DNA of 64,000 nt from Scopulibacillus daqui (GCF_016908855.1 NZ_JAFBER010000013.1:1-64000), one strand, 5' to 3'. Shown: positions 18,753-28,382, counted from the stretch's first letter. Made by a program: numbers and translations. The notes: a model not told the origin generated them from the letters alone.

Positions 18753-19586
18753 ATGGATCGTTCGCTCATGACCGCCGCTGTAACAATGGGTCAATTACAG
18801 AATAAAATGGATTTAATATCCAATAATATGGCTAACGCCAGTACAACAGGTTATAAATCACAGGGAGCTGAATTTGCGGATTTGCTCGTTCAACAACTTA
18901 ATAATCTTTCAGGAAAAGATCGTAACGGACGCTTAACGCCTGATGGTATTCGCGCAGGTACAGGAGCGAAACTTGGAAATATCGATTTGAATATGAATCA
19001 AGGTTCAATGAAACCGACAAGGCGATCCCTTGATCTAGCCTTACTGAACCCCGATCACTTTTTCAAAATTGGTGTAAAGAACAACCGCGGTGAACAAACC
19101 ATCATGTATACGCGTAACGGTACTTTTTATTTACGGCCCGATCAAAATAACGCGATGAAGCTCGTTACGGCTGACGGCAATGATGTCCTGGATTCAGACA
19201 ACCAGCCTATCTACGTACCGGCGGATGTTCGCGGCATTAAAATTGATAAATCCGGCGTCATCAACGTGTTGCGTACTGATGGGGAGAACTTTCAAGCGGG
19301 AGCCATTGGGGTTGTCAATATTAAATACCCGCAAGTTTTGCAGGCAAACGGCGAAAATATATATACCCTACCGCCGTTGAACGGATTAGGGTATACTGTG
19401 AATGATGTCGTTGAGCCGGTTGGACAGGCTGAGGCTAATATCAAGCAAGGGGCGCTTGAAGCTTCGAACGTTGATCTTTCAAAAGAAATGACAGATCTCA
19501 TCAGCATGGAAAGATCCTATCAAATGAACGCTAGAGCTATATCTATTGCTGATCAGATGATGGGATTGGCCAACAGTTTAAGATAA
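18753..19586 (+). CDS. flhP: flagellar hook-basal body protein FlhP
   Basis: A 277-residue paralogue of FlhO and FlgG. It carries SNNMANASTTGYKSQGAEFA at the N-terminus, MYTRNGTFYLRPDQ in the middle and QGALEASNVDLSKEMTDLIS at the C-terminus, the axial-protein signature. RBS AAGGAGG precedes ATG 18753. Together with FlhO it forms the distal rod in B. subtilis. Confidence 0.93.
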   Translation: MDRSLMTAAVTMGQLQNKMDLISNNMANASTTGYKSQGAEFADLLVQQLNNLSGKDRNGRLTPDGIRAGTGAKLGNIDLNMNQGSMKPTRRSLDLALLNPDHFFKIGVKNNRGEQTIMYTRNGTFYLRPDQNNAMKLVTADGNDVLDSDNQPIYVPADVRGIKIDKSGVINVLRTDGENFQAGAIGVVNIKYPQVLQANGENIYTLPPLNGLGYTVNDVVEPVGQAEANIKQGALEASNVDLSKEMTDLISMERSYQMNARAISIADQMMGLANSLR

Positions 19587-19746
19587 AATGAATACATAAA
19601 GAAAAATTTGATTCGTTACTTCTGTACCGGCGGCATACTCGGAGGAAGCAATGCCGCTGCCCGAAAGCTGCGCTGAAGATATTCAGCCGGCTGTTTTCCT
19701 AATGTTATACATCGTATGAAAAACTATTTCGAAAGGTAGAGATGAT

Positions 19747-20181
19747 ATGCTAACGATTGATGAAATCAAGGATATTATTCCGCACCGTTATCCATTTTTA
19801 TTAATTGACCAAATTCTTGAAGTCGAGGAAGGCAAGAAGGCAGTAGGGTTAAAAAATGTGTCTGCCAATGAACCGTTTTTCAATGGTCATTTTCCAAGTT
19901 ATCCTGTTATGCCTGGTGTTTTGATCGTTGAGGCGCTTGCTCAAGTCGGTGCCGTAGCTATGCTTAAGAAAGAAGAAAATCGCGGACGGCTCGCTTTCTT
20001 TGCTGGAATTGACAAGTGCCGATTCAAGCGTCAGGTAAGACCTGGCGACCAACTAAAGCTTGAAGTCGAAATGACTCGTGTTCGCGGCACGATGGGTAAA
20101 GGCAAAGGCATCGCGACAGTAAACGGAGAGGTTGCCTGCGAAACTGAAATGATGTTTGCGTTAGGCGACAAACAGGAATAA
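19747..20181 (+). CDS. fabZ: 3-hydroxyacyl-ACP dehydratase FabZ
   Basis: A 144-residue hot-dog fold enzyme that dehydrates beta-hydroxyacyl-ACP in fatty acid elongation. The catalytic His and Glu lie in [20 protein letters not shown] (His about 48, Glu about 62), and [20 protein letters not shown] is the usual second motif. Length and position after flhP match B. subtilis. ATG 19747 has GAAAGGTAGAG upstream. Confidence 0.96.
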   Translation: MLTIDEIKDIIPHRYPFLLIDQILEVEEGKKAVGLKNVSANEPFFNGHFPSYPVMPGVLIVEALAQVGAVAMLKKEENRGRLAFFAGIDKCRFKRQVRPGDQLKLEVEMTRVRGTMGKGKGIATVNGEVACETEMMFALGDKQE

Positions 20182-20238
20182 CGTATGCCGCGCTAACGAT
20201 GAAAATGACAGGGTTTCCCTGCCGTGAAGGCAAAAAAA

Positions 20239-20268
20239 GACCAACCACAAATTTTTGCGTGGTTGGTT
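20239..20268. terminator. hairpin downstream of fabZ
   Basis: Stem GACCAACCAC / GTGGTTGGTTTC. On plus it is followed by TTTCAATATTTT; on minus by a long T run. Probably the fabZ terminator. Confidence 0.6.
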
Positions 20269-20441
20269 TCAATATTTTAGGGAGAATTAAGTAATGAAAA
20301 GAAAAGGCATTGGTCAATCAATGGTTATACTTTTATATACCCCGAATTAAAATAAATGAAACAAAAAATTAGAAAAAAGATTGCAAAAATAATTGTTCGC
20401 TTGTGAAAGATAAGGGAAGCACGCTTTAAAGGAGAATGAGT

Positions 20442-21329
20442 ATGTCACAACCAAAAATCACTGTGGTCGGAAGCATCAATATGGATTTGGTTACCGAATC
20501 AAATAAAAGACCGGAAGCGGGAGAAACGATTCTTGGCGACAGATTCTCGATGATACCCGGCGGAAAGGGAGCCAATCAAGCTGTCTCGGCTGCACGTCTC
20601 GGCGGAGCGGTAACCATGATTGGCTGTGTCGGTGATGATGTCTTCGGTCGAGAGCTCATTGAGAATTTAAAAAAAGAAGGCATTGACACCAGTAAGGTCA
20701 AAACATTAGCAGATCGTGAAACTGGCATCGCCGCTATCACGCTAGCGGAAGGCGATAACAGCATTATTGTTGTCCCCGGCGCCAATGCTGCCCTAACTGA
20801 AGCTTCAATCACAGAATACGAAGAAGCGATTGCCCAAAGCGATGCCGTTCTCTTGCAGTTGGAAATTCCGCTCTCAACCGTTGTTAAGGCAGCTGAAATG
20901 GCTCATCATCATAAGGTCAAAGTCATTCTCAATCCGGCGCCGATTCAAAAACTGCCCGACGAACTGATTCATTATGCTGATGTTATCACGCCTAATGAAC
21001 ACGAATACGAACAACTGATGAAAGATTATGAAGGGGACCCGGAAGACCTTAAGCAAAAACTCGTTATCACAAAAGGCGGCGAAGGGACAGTTTTCTTTGA
21101 GGACGGTAAAGACATTCATGTTCCAGGCTATAAGGTAAACGTCGTCGATACTACCGGCGCTGGAGATTCCTTTAATGGTGCATTGGCCGTGCGGCTTGCC
21201 AAAGGTGAATCGCTTAAGGCGTCATGCCGTTACGCTAACGCAGTTGGAGCACTCGCTGTGACAAAGTTAGGGGCACAAGCCGGGATGCCGACTGATAAAG
21301 AAGTTGCAAAAATGCTATACCAAGAATGA
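20442..21329 (+). CDS. rbsK: ribokinase
   Basis: A 295-residue PfkB-family sugar kinase, most likely ribokinase (ribose to ribose-5-phosphate). It has GSINMDLV and the first PfkB signature GGKGANQAVSAARLGG near the N-terminus, and the catalytic second signature DTTGAGDSFNGALAVRLA with Asp about 245. ATG 20442 sits seven bases after AAAGGAG; an in-frame ATG at 20436 is too close. There are no rbs transport genes nearby, so it is a lone gene with its own terminator. Confidence 0.88.
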   Translation: MSQPKITVVGSINMDLVTESNKRPEAGETILGDRFSMIPGGKGANQAVSAARLGGAVTMIGCVGDDVFGRELIENLKKEGIDTSKVKTLADRETGIAAITLAEGDNSIIVVPGANAALTEASITEYEEAIAQSDAVLLQLEIPLSTVVKAAEMAHHHKVKVILNPAPIQKLPDELIHYADVITPNEHEYEQLMKDYEGDPEDLKQKLVITKGGEGTVFFEDGKDIHVPGYKVNVVDTTGAGDSFNGALAVRLAKGESLKASCRYANAVGALAVTKLGAQAGMPTDKEVAKMLYQE

Positions 21330-21357
21330 GCCTAATTTTCTAAGGCTCATTTTTTTC
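21325..21357 (+). terminator. rho-independent terminator of ribokinase gene
   Basis: Stem AATGAGCCT / AGGCTCATT overlapping the stop codon, followed by T6. Confidence 0.9.
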
Positions 21358-21478
21358 GGCGCTTATCATAAAAAAACAGGCTATTTTACGATTAATTTAC
21401 AATTCTCTCGAAAAAATGACTGTGATTTACCAATTTGATATATTAATAAAATGATTTTACTTTCTAATATACTTCATC

Positions 21479-21500
21479 CTGTAAAGCATTCATTTTACAG
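21479..21500. promoter_or_regulatory. inverted repeat upstream of the DUF6270/beta-helix operon
   Basis: CTGTAAA and TTTACAG arms separated by eight bases, about 85 bases before the first gene. It could be a regulator operator or an RNA hairpin in the leader. No matching regulator is identified in the window. Confidence 0.35.
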
Positions 21501-21585
21501 TCATGAAAAAGATTTCAAAATGACAGGTAGGGGAAGAAGTTGAAAACTGATTAACCCATTCAATCCATAACAGTAAGGAGATACT

Positions 21586-22365
21586 ATGAAAAAGATCAAA
21601 TTAGCGATTATTGGTACAGCCGCTACAAGGGGTTGTTTTGAACTAGCGGATAGAAATAAGTTAGAAAAAATAATTAACTGGGAACTTCTGCAGTATCAAA
21701 GCTCTGCTATCAGCTATGCATCGGATAAACCATTTGACATTGATTTTAATAAGCTAAAAGATGTATCGGCGTTTAGCGCAAAAAACATCAAGCAGGACAT
21801 TGATAAAGATTTGTTTAAGCGGCTTTTAGAGTTTAATCCTGAATATATTATTTTTGACTTTTTAGCGGAAGTCAATTATGGAGTATGTTTAATCAAGGAT
21901 TCATTTATTACAAATAATAGCCGATTGAAACTTTTTGTTGAAGAACAAGATCATATTGAAAAGTATTCTTTTAATCATAATAGGGAAGCATTCGAAGGTC
22001 TGCTGAAAGATCGCTTTGAAGCGATATGCCGTTTCCTTTCAGATCATTTGCCGAATACAAAAATAATCATTCATATACCGCAATTTGCAGGAGCATATTA
22101 TGATGATCATTATATATTGCGCAGTTTGAATCGTACAGACATTTTAAAACGCTCGGAGCGCATTAACCGCGTTTCCAATCAATTCGAAGAAATATCTCTA
22201 TCGCATGGCTTGCCCGTTCATGTCATTAGTATGCAAGACAAAAAATATTTTTCTAATTCGAAACATAAATGGGGAATAGGATTCAATCATTATGAATCCA
22301 GTTATTATATTGATTTTCAGCAAAAACTATTAACATATATTATTGGTGATTTGTTAGGACATTAG
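21586..22365 (+). CDS. DUF6270-like protein, diverged copy
   Basis: A 259-residue protein related to the next gene. The family begins with GSC(V)(S/T)RD, placed like the first block of SGNH hydrolases, and ends with a D-G-x-H block. In this copy the N-terminal motif is IIGTAATRGCFEL and the C-terminal block reads SNSKHKWGIGFNHYESSYY. The Cys/Arg-Asp and the Asp are thus replaced, suggesting a non-catalytic partner. The central EYIIFDFLAEVNYG matches DYIIFDLYADVRYG of the neighbour. RBS AAGGAG precedes ATG 21586. It is the first gene of a three-gene operon; the function is unknown, with cell-envelope glycan modification a guess from the third gene. Confidence 0.65.
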   Translation: MKKIKLAIIGTAATRGCFELADRNKLEKIINWELLQYQSSAISYASDKPFDIDFNKLKDVSAFSAKNIKQDIDKDLFKRLLEFNPEYIIFDFLAEVNYGVCLIKDSFITNNSRLKLFVEEQDHIEKYSFNHNREAFEGLLKDRFEAICRFLSDHLPNTKIIIHIPQFAGAYYDDHYILRSLNRTDILKRSERINRVSNQFEEISLSHGLPVHVISMQDKKYFSNSKHKWGIGFNHYESSYYIDFQQKLLTYIIGDLLGH

Positions 22366-22384
22366 AAAGGAATCAGATATAAAG

Positions 22385-23191
22385 ATGAGTCGCAAAATAA
22401 AAGTAGGCGTTATCGGTTCATGTGTATCAAGGGATGTTTTTAATAGCAAATTTATAAATAACTATAAAGACATTTACGAGTGTGTCAGTACAGCGTGGCA
22501 ATCTTCGATAATTAGCTTTGTATCTAAATCAGTGCCTGAGGTCCCCAAAGACTTAAATCTTGAAAACATCAAAAGCCGCCATAGACAAAATACCGTATTA
22601 AGAGATTTAACAAAGCCGTACCGCGATGAAATGATTGATATTCAACCGGATTATATCATTTTTGATTTATATGCTGATGTGAGATATGGAACGGTGAAGT
22701 ATGCTGACAGCTGTTTTACAGATAATCCAAATGGATTAAGGCACACCGATTTTTATAAAAATACTCATTTCGATGAAAAAATTAATTACAGAGTCGACAA
22801 AAATAGATTTTTCAAAATGTTAATGGCATCATTAGATGATTTGCTTGAATGGCTTAACAATAACCTGCCCCAGACGAAACTATTATTAAATCAATTTAAA
22901 TATACAGACGTATATATTAATGAAGCGAATGAAATGGAATTTTTCAGCAAGAAAAAGTACCGCTTCCTGGATAAAGAAAACAAAATTTATGGAGAACTCT
23001 ATGAAATAATTAAACAAAAGTACCCTGACATTGACTTTATCAGGCAAGACATCAATTTTTATACTTCAGACGGTGCGCATGCATTTGGCGTTTCGCCGTG
23101 GCACTTTTCCAAAAAATATTATGTGGATTTCTTTAGTCAATTAAATGAAATTGTTTTAAAAGATATCGTAGAGAATGAATTAGCGTTATGA
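22385..23191 (+). CDS. DUF6270-like protein, canonical copy
   Basis: A 268-residue protein with the family motifs intact: VIGSCVSRDVFN at the N-terminus, DYIIFDLYADVRYGTVKY in the middle, and SDGAHAFGVSPWHFSKKYY near the C-terminus, where Asp and His could complete an SGNH-type triad. It starts 19 bases after its paralogue and overlaps the beta-helix gene by four bases (ATGA), so all three are translated together. Members occur near glycosyltransferase and capsule genes in other Firmicutes as far as I recall; the substrate is unknown. Confidence 0.68.
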   Translation: MSRKIKVGVIGSCVSRDVFNSKFINNYKDIYECVSTAWQSSIISFVSKSVPEVPKDLNLENIKSRHRQNTVLRDLTKPYRDEMIDIQPDYIIFDLYADVRYGTVKYADSCFTDNPNGLRHTDFYKNTHFDEKINYRVDKNRFFKMLMASLDDLLEWLNNNLPQTKLLLNQFKYTDVYINEANEMEFFSKKKYRFLDKENKIYGELYEIIKQKYPDIDFIRQDINFYTSDGAHAFGVSPWHFSKKYYVDFFSQLNEIVLKDIVENELAL

Positions 23192-24369
23192 AAGTGAGAT
23201 ATATTGTCGTATCAGTTGCTATCATCATTATTGTGTATCTTATATACAGTTGGAATAGAATCGAAATCAAAACGTTTTTTAATCATGGCGTCACCAATGT
23301 TACTTGGTTTAACAACAATGATAATACAGCGGATAATATACAAGAAGCATTAGATTATGCCAAAAGAAAAGGCAGCGTTAAATTGTATTTTCCTGCGGGG
23401 CAATATAAAGTTAATAAAGCCTTATCTCTATATCAAAACACGACTTTGATTTTTGATAAGCGCGCAACCCTTATTCGAACCGGCGAGCAAATTGTTATGT
23501 TTATGAATGCCGGTCAGGATAAAGGATACAAACAGCGGGGTAAATATGATGGCGAGGGTAATATCCATATCATTGGCGGAAACTTTGACTTTAATATAAA
23601 AAACCTTCCTATGGATAAAAGTAATTTCTTTGTTAATATCAACCATGCCAATAATGTTTCGATTAAAGGCGCCAAGTTTTATAATTTTCAGGCAGGCCAT
23701 GCCATTCAAATTGCGAGTTCAAAAAATATTAGAATCGAAAATAATGAGTTCTGTGATCAATTCATTAATTATAGTCATTACCGTCTTTTGGATGAAACCA
23801 TTCAAATAGAGGTAGCAAATAAAGTTTCTTTTCCTTCCTATGGTTTATATGACGATACAATATCGAAAAATATTACCATTCGAGGCAATCGTTTTAAAAA
23901 TGTTATCAGAGGCGTAGGCACTCACGGGATAGCCAGAGACAAAAACGGAAATATATTAAAGTCCCAAAATATAACGATAGAAAATAATGTCTTTGAAGAT
24001 ATAAAAGATACGGCCATTAGTCTTTCAGGCTATGATAACGTGATTGTAAAAAACAATGATATTGATAAAAACAGAAAAGATGCAATAAGCATGAACGGTG
24101 TGGATTATTCCAGAATATTAAATAATACAATTACTGGATCAGGTGAAAAGGGTATTTATATGAAAGATTCAAACTTTAATATGATTAGAAACAATCGTCT
24201 GGAAAATGGAAATCAGTCTATTTATCGCCTAAATAGCCAATTCAATGTTATTACGGATAATACGCGCGTTACAAAAGAACCGGTTCCCGATTTATTGCCT
24301 GATTCGGATGGTGCGAACTTTTATGCAAGACTTGACAGCAACAAAAACCAGTACCAAGCCTTTTTATAA
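23188..24369 (+). CDS. membrane-anchored right-handed beta-helix protein
   Basis: A 393-residue protein. Residues 4-22 are one hydrophobic segment, then an extracellular domain begins with a pectate-lyase-superfamily start (DNTADNIQEALDYAKRKGSV, KLYFPAGQYKV). It continues as many coils with repeated N-I-x-I-x-N-N pattern (for example ITIENNVFEDIKDTAISLSG, IVKNNDIDKNRKDAISMNG). Such folds bind or cleave acidic polysaccharides. No catalytic residues can be assigned. The overlap with the DUF6270-like gene argues for a joint role at the cell surface. Confidence 0.75.
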   Translation: MKVRYIVVSVAIIIIVYLIYSWNRIEIKTFFNHGVTNVTWFNNNDNTADNIQEALDYAKRKGSVKLYFPAGQYKVNKALSLYQNTTLIFDKRATLIRTGEQIVMFMNAGQDKGYKQRGKYDGEGNIHIIGGNFDFNIKNLPMDKSNFFVNINHANNVSIKGAKFYNFQAGHAIQIASSKNIRIENNEFCDQFINYSHYRLLDETIQIEVANKVSFPSYGLYDDTISKNITIRGNRFKNVIRGVGTHGIARDKNGNILKSQNITIENNVFEDIKDTAISLSGYDNVIVKNNDIDKNRKDAISMNGVDYSRILNNTITGSGEKGIYMKDSNFNMIRNNRLENGNQSIYRLNSQFNVITDNTRVTKEPVPDLLPDSDGANFYARLDSNKNQYQAFL

Positions 24370-25243
24370 ACGCCAAAAGTTACATAATCGGAAGGAATTT
24401 TTGGAGCGCGCCGGTGGGAATACTTTTAAAAAAAAGTTTGTCGTTTTTTATCAGTACATGAGAAACGATTCATGCTATTCTTTGTGTGAAAGATATTTGC
24501 ATCTAAGGATTGATGATTCTATAAAAATACGGTCAAAAGAGCCCCTTAATGTATGGCACCCCAAAAGTTAGAGTAACAATCTAACCTTTGGGGTCTTTTT
24601 GACACTAAATAGCCAATTCGAGTGCTAATATTGCGAATATTTATTATGTAAAAGCAGATGGATAATTTTTAAAAATGACGTTGCTTTTACATTTTTTGTG
24701 ATATAATAACAGAGGGTTTGGAGTGAGCCACAAATGCCCATGGGTAAAGATTATTTGAAGAAGCACTGGCGGCTGGCCCTTTTGTTACTTTTTTCCCAAA
24801 AGTTAATGATACATAAAATGAATGAAATAATTAGGGAACTGAAAAAAGGTATATCTCAAATTAGAGCACTGCATCTAAAACAAGATTTTTCAACCGATAG
24901 AGATATCATATAGCTGAACGAACTGTTTGTTTTGAAAGTATTCAATAGAAATGTTGCGAGTCCAAAAAACAATTGAGCGCTCGACAAGTAATTAGTGCCT
25001 AATTCCGTTGTTAATGATATAGCGGGGAATATCCATTAACTAGAGTATAAGTTTTTATAGCAAACTTATACAAATCGCAAATAATCTTAATCAATAAATT
25101 ATTTCGGTGACAAGAATGGTTATTTGGGGGTTATGAAAAGGTAACAGCCGTTATACTCTTATTGGCTTAGATAGGGTCATACAGTCCAAAATAGTTTTAT
25201 TAACCTTTAGGAAGAAAAGGATTTTATGGTAAAGGAGAAAAAT
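24370..25243. other. intergenic region with palindromic repeat and fragments
   Basis: About 870 bases. The left part carries the palindrome listed at 24558-24600. Around 24812-24912 a 30-residue frame (start ATGATACATAAAATGAATG) ends in TAG, with no family match. Elsewhere I see only AT-rich sequence and the lipoprotein leader. Confidence 0.3.
24558..24600. repeat. IS-end-like palindrome, copy 1
   Basis: Stem ACCCCAAAAGTTAGA / TCTAACCTTTGGGGT, then CTTTTT. The inner 20+ bases recur almost unchanged at 43138-43180. The arms resemble the terminal repeats of IS3/IS150-type elements (the CCCCAAAAGTTAGA type), so this looks like two element ends joined with the body lost, or a mobile terminator repeat. 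Confidence 0.65.
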
Positions 25244-25873
25244 ATGAAAAAAATTATTTTTGCTTTTTTATCAGTATTTTTAGTATTAGGCATTCTTTCT
25301 GCTTGCAGTGATACAGAACCTGCAAACAGCAGTAAAGACTCTAAAGAGACAGACATTAAAGAGCAAGATCATAAGAATAACGAAGAAAAAGAAAGCGCTA
25401 GTGAAGAATCAAAGAAAACAAAGGAAGAACCCGATAAACCTCAAGAAGAAAATAAAACTGTCCAGTCAAATAAAATATATAAGATTGGCGAGACAGCTAA
25501 AATAGGAAACTTTGAAATTACAATAACAAATGCAACTTTCACTAAACCAGATGAATATACTCCCGCTAAAAAAGGCAGTGTTCTAACACTGGATTTACGA
25601 GTGAAAAACATTTCAGATTCATCAGATGTAATTGACAGTACTGATTTTTCTTTATCCGATGCAACCGGAAATATGGATAAAGATTATTATGGCTATGATG
25701 AAGAGGCTATATCAGCCTCTGATAGGATAAACCCCGGTAAAACTTTAACCGGAAAACTTTTTTATGATATTCCTAACGTTAATGTCTATGAGTTACAGTA
25801 CGAAGCACCATTTTCTTTGAAAGAGAAAAAGATAATCTGGAAGTTACCGAAAAGTGACATTCAATATCCTTAA
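25244..25873 (+). CDS. DUF4352-type lipoprotein
   Basis: A 209-residue lipoprotein: basic start, hydrophobic run and lipobox ILSAC (Cys about 20), then a roughly 55-residue K/E/S-rich linker and an immunoglobulin-like DUF4352 domain (about 85-200; LTLDLRVKNISDSSDVID). Anchored on the outer face of the membrane; the role is unknown. ATG 25244 is seven bases after AAAGGAG; the frame back to 25226 has no such site. It is followed at about 60 bases by a DUF4064-like membrane protein, a common pairing. Confidence 0.8.
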   Translation: MKKIIFAFLSVFLVLGILSACSDTEPANSSKDSKETDIKEQDHKNNEEKESASEESKKTKEEPDKPQEENKTVQSNKIYKIGETAKIGNFEITITNATFTKPDEYTPAKKGSVLTLDLRVKNISDSSDVIDSTDFSLSDATGNMDKDYYGYDEEAISASDRINPGKTLTGKLFYDIPNVNVYELQYEAPFSLKEKKIIWKLPKSDIQYP

Positions 25874-25933
25874 TTTATCTGGTGTTTACTCTAAGAAAGA
25901 GTTTACATATCTATTTATATAGGAGGAATTAAA

Positions 25934-26290
25934 ATGGCAACGCAACATAGTGAAAGCGTTAAGAACCCTACAAGCAGAGTGGCCGAAATGGTTCTAGGTA
26001 TTGCAGGGGGTATTTTTGGCATTATTGCAGGTCTTTTTGCCATATTTCTTGAAGTGATTGCCCAAGTTGTTACCGAAAGTGAAGGCGGATTTGTAGTTTT
26101 AGGAACTGCTTGTATTGTTGTCTCTATTTTAGCAATCATATTTTCTTGCATTATTAACAAAAGCCGCATTCTTTTTGGAATTATTATTTTGATTTGCGGT
26201 GTTTTAAATATAGTATTTGTGAGCTACTTCGGTATTCTAAGCGGCATTCTAATTGGTATCTCTGGTCTCTTGGCTTTAATAAGAAAGTAA
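25934..26290 (+). CDS. DUF4064-like membrane protein
   Basis: A 118-residue protein with four hydrophobic segments (about 20-45, 52-75, 79-97, 98-115) rich in Gly and Ile, typical of DUF4064 proteins. The ribosome site AGGAGG lies before ATG 25934. Probably co-transcribed with the preceding lipoprotein; function unknown. Confidence 0.7.
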   Translation: MATQHSESVKNPTSRVAEMVLGIAGGIFGIIAGLFAIFLEVIAQVVTESEGGFVVLGTACIVVSILAIIFSCIINKSRILFGIIILICGVLNIVFVSYFGILSGILIGISGLLALIRK

Positions 26291-26308
26291 TTAAAATTTG
26301 ACGAAATA

Positions 26309-26340
26309 ACAGGAGTGACACTCAGCTCCTGTTTTATTTA
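26309..26340 (+). terminator. terminator of the lipoprotein/DUF4064 pair
   Basis: Stem ACAGGAG / CTCCTGT followed by TTTATTTATTT. Confidence 0.75.
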
Positions 26341-26456
26341 TTTAATTGACTAGCATTACAATGTGATTTATATAAAGTTTATGATTGTTCCTGCGTTCGT
26401 CTATGAGTATATGGCTTTGAAGAAATGAAAATAAAAAAAACAGAAAAGACACCTAT

Positions 26457-27119
26457 TTAAACTTTTTCAATGACCTCTTCAACATCATTCTTAGGGCTGT
26501 TAACTAGTGTCGAAACCTCGTATGCTTCCATTTGATTTGCATCATACGGTGTCAGGAGGCTTTTAAGGCAGTCTTCGTCATCAATGCTTCGGTCTAACCA
26601 CGCTGATTCAGCGTCTTTGGACAAAATCGCCGGCATCCTGTCGTGAATGTTCTTCATCAAATCGTTTGGGGCTGTTGTGATTATCGTACAAGATTGAATC
26701 ATTTGGCCGTTATTTTCCCATCTGTCCCAAAGTCCGGCAAAAGAGAAAATGCTGTCGTCCTTCATTTTAATTCGCATCGGTATTTTTTTATCATTTGCTT
26801 TTCTCCATTCGAAAAAACTGTCTGCAGGAATAATGCATCGGCGTCTTTTCAACAGCCGTCTATAGGCTGGTTTTTCATCTATTGTCTCAGCGCGGGCATT
26901 AATCATTTTATAGCCTGCCTTTGGATCTTTGGTCCAAGCCGGAATCAATCCCCATTTTAAATAGCCTATCCTATTGTTATTTCCATCGTTTACAACAGCC
27001 AGAACGTTTTGAGAAGGGGCAATGTTATATCGTTTATCGAAAGGTAAATCAATTTGCGCGATATTGTAATAAGCAAACAAATCATTAAGTTCATGCACAA
27101 ATGTGAAGCGGCCGCACAT
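26457..27119 (-). CDS. SOS response-associated peptidase (SRAP/YedK family)
   Basis: About 220 residues. SRAP proteins crosslink to abasic sites in single-stranded DNA through Cys2. The mature-type start CGRFTF is present only if translation begins at 27119, which also has AAGGTGG eight bases upstream; the frame is open five codons further, but that would bury the catalytic Cys. Other conserved parts are YNIAPSQNVLAV, WGLIPAWTKDP, INARAETI, RRCIIPADSFFEWR (catalytic Glu) and HDRMPAIL. Confidence 0.92.
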   Translation of the reverse strand: MCGRFTFVHELNDLFAYYNIAQIDLPFDKRYNIAPSQNVLAVVNDGNNNRIGYLKWGLIPAWTKDPKAGYKMINARAETIDEKPAYRRLLKRRRCIIPADSFFEWRKANDKKIPMRIKMKDDSIFSFAGLWDRWENNGQMIQSCTIITTAPNDLMKNIHDRMPAILSKDAESAWLDRSIDDEDCLKSLLTPYDANQMEAYEVSTLVNSPKNDVEEVIEKV

Positions 27120-27209
27120 ATGACCAACCACCTTATCGTTTTATCAACAATTATATATAAAAAAGTTCTTGTTACAATGTAATAAGCGTTTAAAACCAAA
27201 TGAGGCAGG

Positions 27210-28382
27210 TTACCTCTGCAAGCCGGGAAAGACCCAAATGCCAGATGCTCTGAGCAAGTCCCGGTATACGGCTATTTCCTCTTGTTTGCTCATTTTTGAT
27301 CTGTTTTGGTCTTCATCCATATATGCGATATGAGTTATTTTTCTATGCGGGTCATTGTAGACGTCTTTATTGACCTCGTTAAAAATCACCAGAGCCCTTT
27401 TCATATGGCTGGCACTTGTGATAAGCGTGATGTCTTTTATTTTTTGATTTTCTGCAATATCCATTGAAAATAAGGCGTTTTCTACGGTGTCCATGGCCAT
27501 GTCTTCTTTGATGATCCGGTCTTTCTTAATCCCGTTATTGACCAGCCAATGATACATAGCTGCCGCTTCCGTCCGTCCTTTCCTAGGCACGCCGCCTGTG
27601 ACGATAACCTTTGAATGAGGATACTTCTCCGCTGCCTTTTTCGCTGCTTTCAATCTTTCTAAAAGGGGTTTTTGAATTTGTCCATTATCGGATAAACCAG
27701 CTCCCAGCACAACAAAAGCGTGATTGCCGTTATCCGGGAGATGATTGGGGATTTCCCCATTTATCTTCATATCCTCAATTCTCTCAACATCCTTTAATCG
27801 GCTTTTATATTTATTGGCTCTTTTTTTATTTATTTTTTCTAATTGATTATAATTTGTTTTGAACGCTTGCTCATCTCCCTCAGCTTTTGAGTATAGCGCA
27901 TAGGCTAATCTTGCCTTAAAGTTATTGTTATCCATTTTCAAAATTTGTTTATAAGTTTTCAGGGCTTTGGGCACTTCATGATGGAATACTTGAGTTGAGG
28001 CAAGATCATACTTCAGATCCATATCATATGGATCCATTACAGCCGCTTCCCGGAATGCCGCTTCGACGACATCTAAATTGTCACGTAACGGCATGCTGCC
28101 AAAGAACTTTTTTGCTTCTTTAATATGGCCGCCGTGCCAATTATAGTACATGGCGATATTCTCTAACGCTTTTATACGTTTATTTGTGGGGCCTTCTTTT
28201 TTTGCCGTTTGAAACCAATGGTCGAGCTTTTCTTGTTCATGAAGATGAACGATTTTACTTTCTTTGGCATTTGCTGTAGGGGAAGAGAGAAAGGCATTGG
28301 TACTTGTTAAAGAATGATTGCTGCACCCGATTAAACCTGTGAATAGACAAACTGATAAAAATGAGCCTATCGTTTTTTTCAT
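27210..28382 (-). CDS. lipoprotein with TPR-like region and YdcF (DUF218) domain
   Basis: About 390 residues. A signal with lipobox FTGLIGC is followed by a helical tetratricopeptide-like region (about 50-200; AALYSKAEGD, ALKTYKQILKMD pattern) and a C-terminal DUF218/YdcF domain (about 225-385). The domain has AFVVLGAGLSDNGQI, KVIVTGGVPRKGRTEA, AMDTVENALFS and LITSASHMKRAL. DUF218 proteins (SanA, ElyC) act in envelope metabolism. ATG 28382 has GGAGG seven bases upstream. Monocistronic by spacing. Confidence 0.8.
   Translation of the reverse strand: MKKTIGSFLSVCLFTGLIGCSNHSLTSTNAFLSSPTANAKESKIVHLHEQEKLDHWFQTAKKEGPTNKRIKALENIAMYYNWHGGHIKEAKKFFGSMPLRDNLDVVEAAFREAAVMDPYDMDLKYDLASTQVFHHEVPKALKTYKQILKMDNNNFKARLAYALYSKAEGDEQAFKTNYNQLEKINKKRANKYKSRLKDVERIEDMKINGEIPNHLPDNGNHAFVVLGAGLSDNGQIQKPLLERLKAAKKAAEKYPHSKVIVTGGVPRKGRTEAAAMYHWLVNNGIKKDRIIKEDMAMDTVENALFSMDIAENQKIKDITLITSASHMKRALVIFNEVNKDVYNDPHRKITHIAYMDEDQNRSKMSKQEEIAVYRDLLRASGIWVFPGLQR

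Noticed and set aside
24245-24571. 108-residue ORF overlapping the end of the beta-helix gene
   Set aside because: It overlaps a well-supported CDS for over 100 bases, runs into the palindrome, and lacks a ribosome site and any familiar motif.
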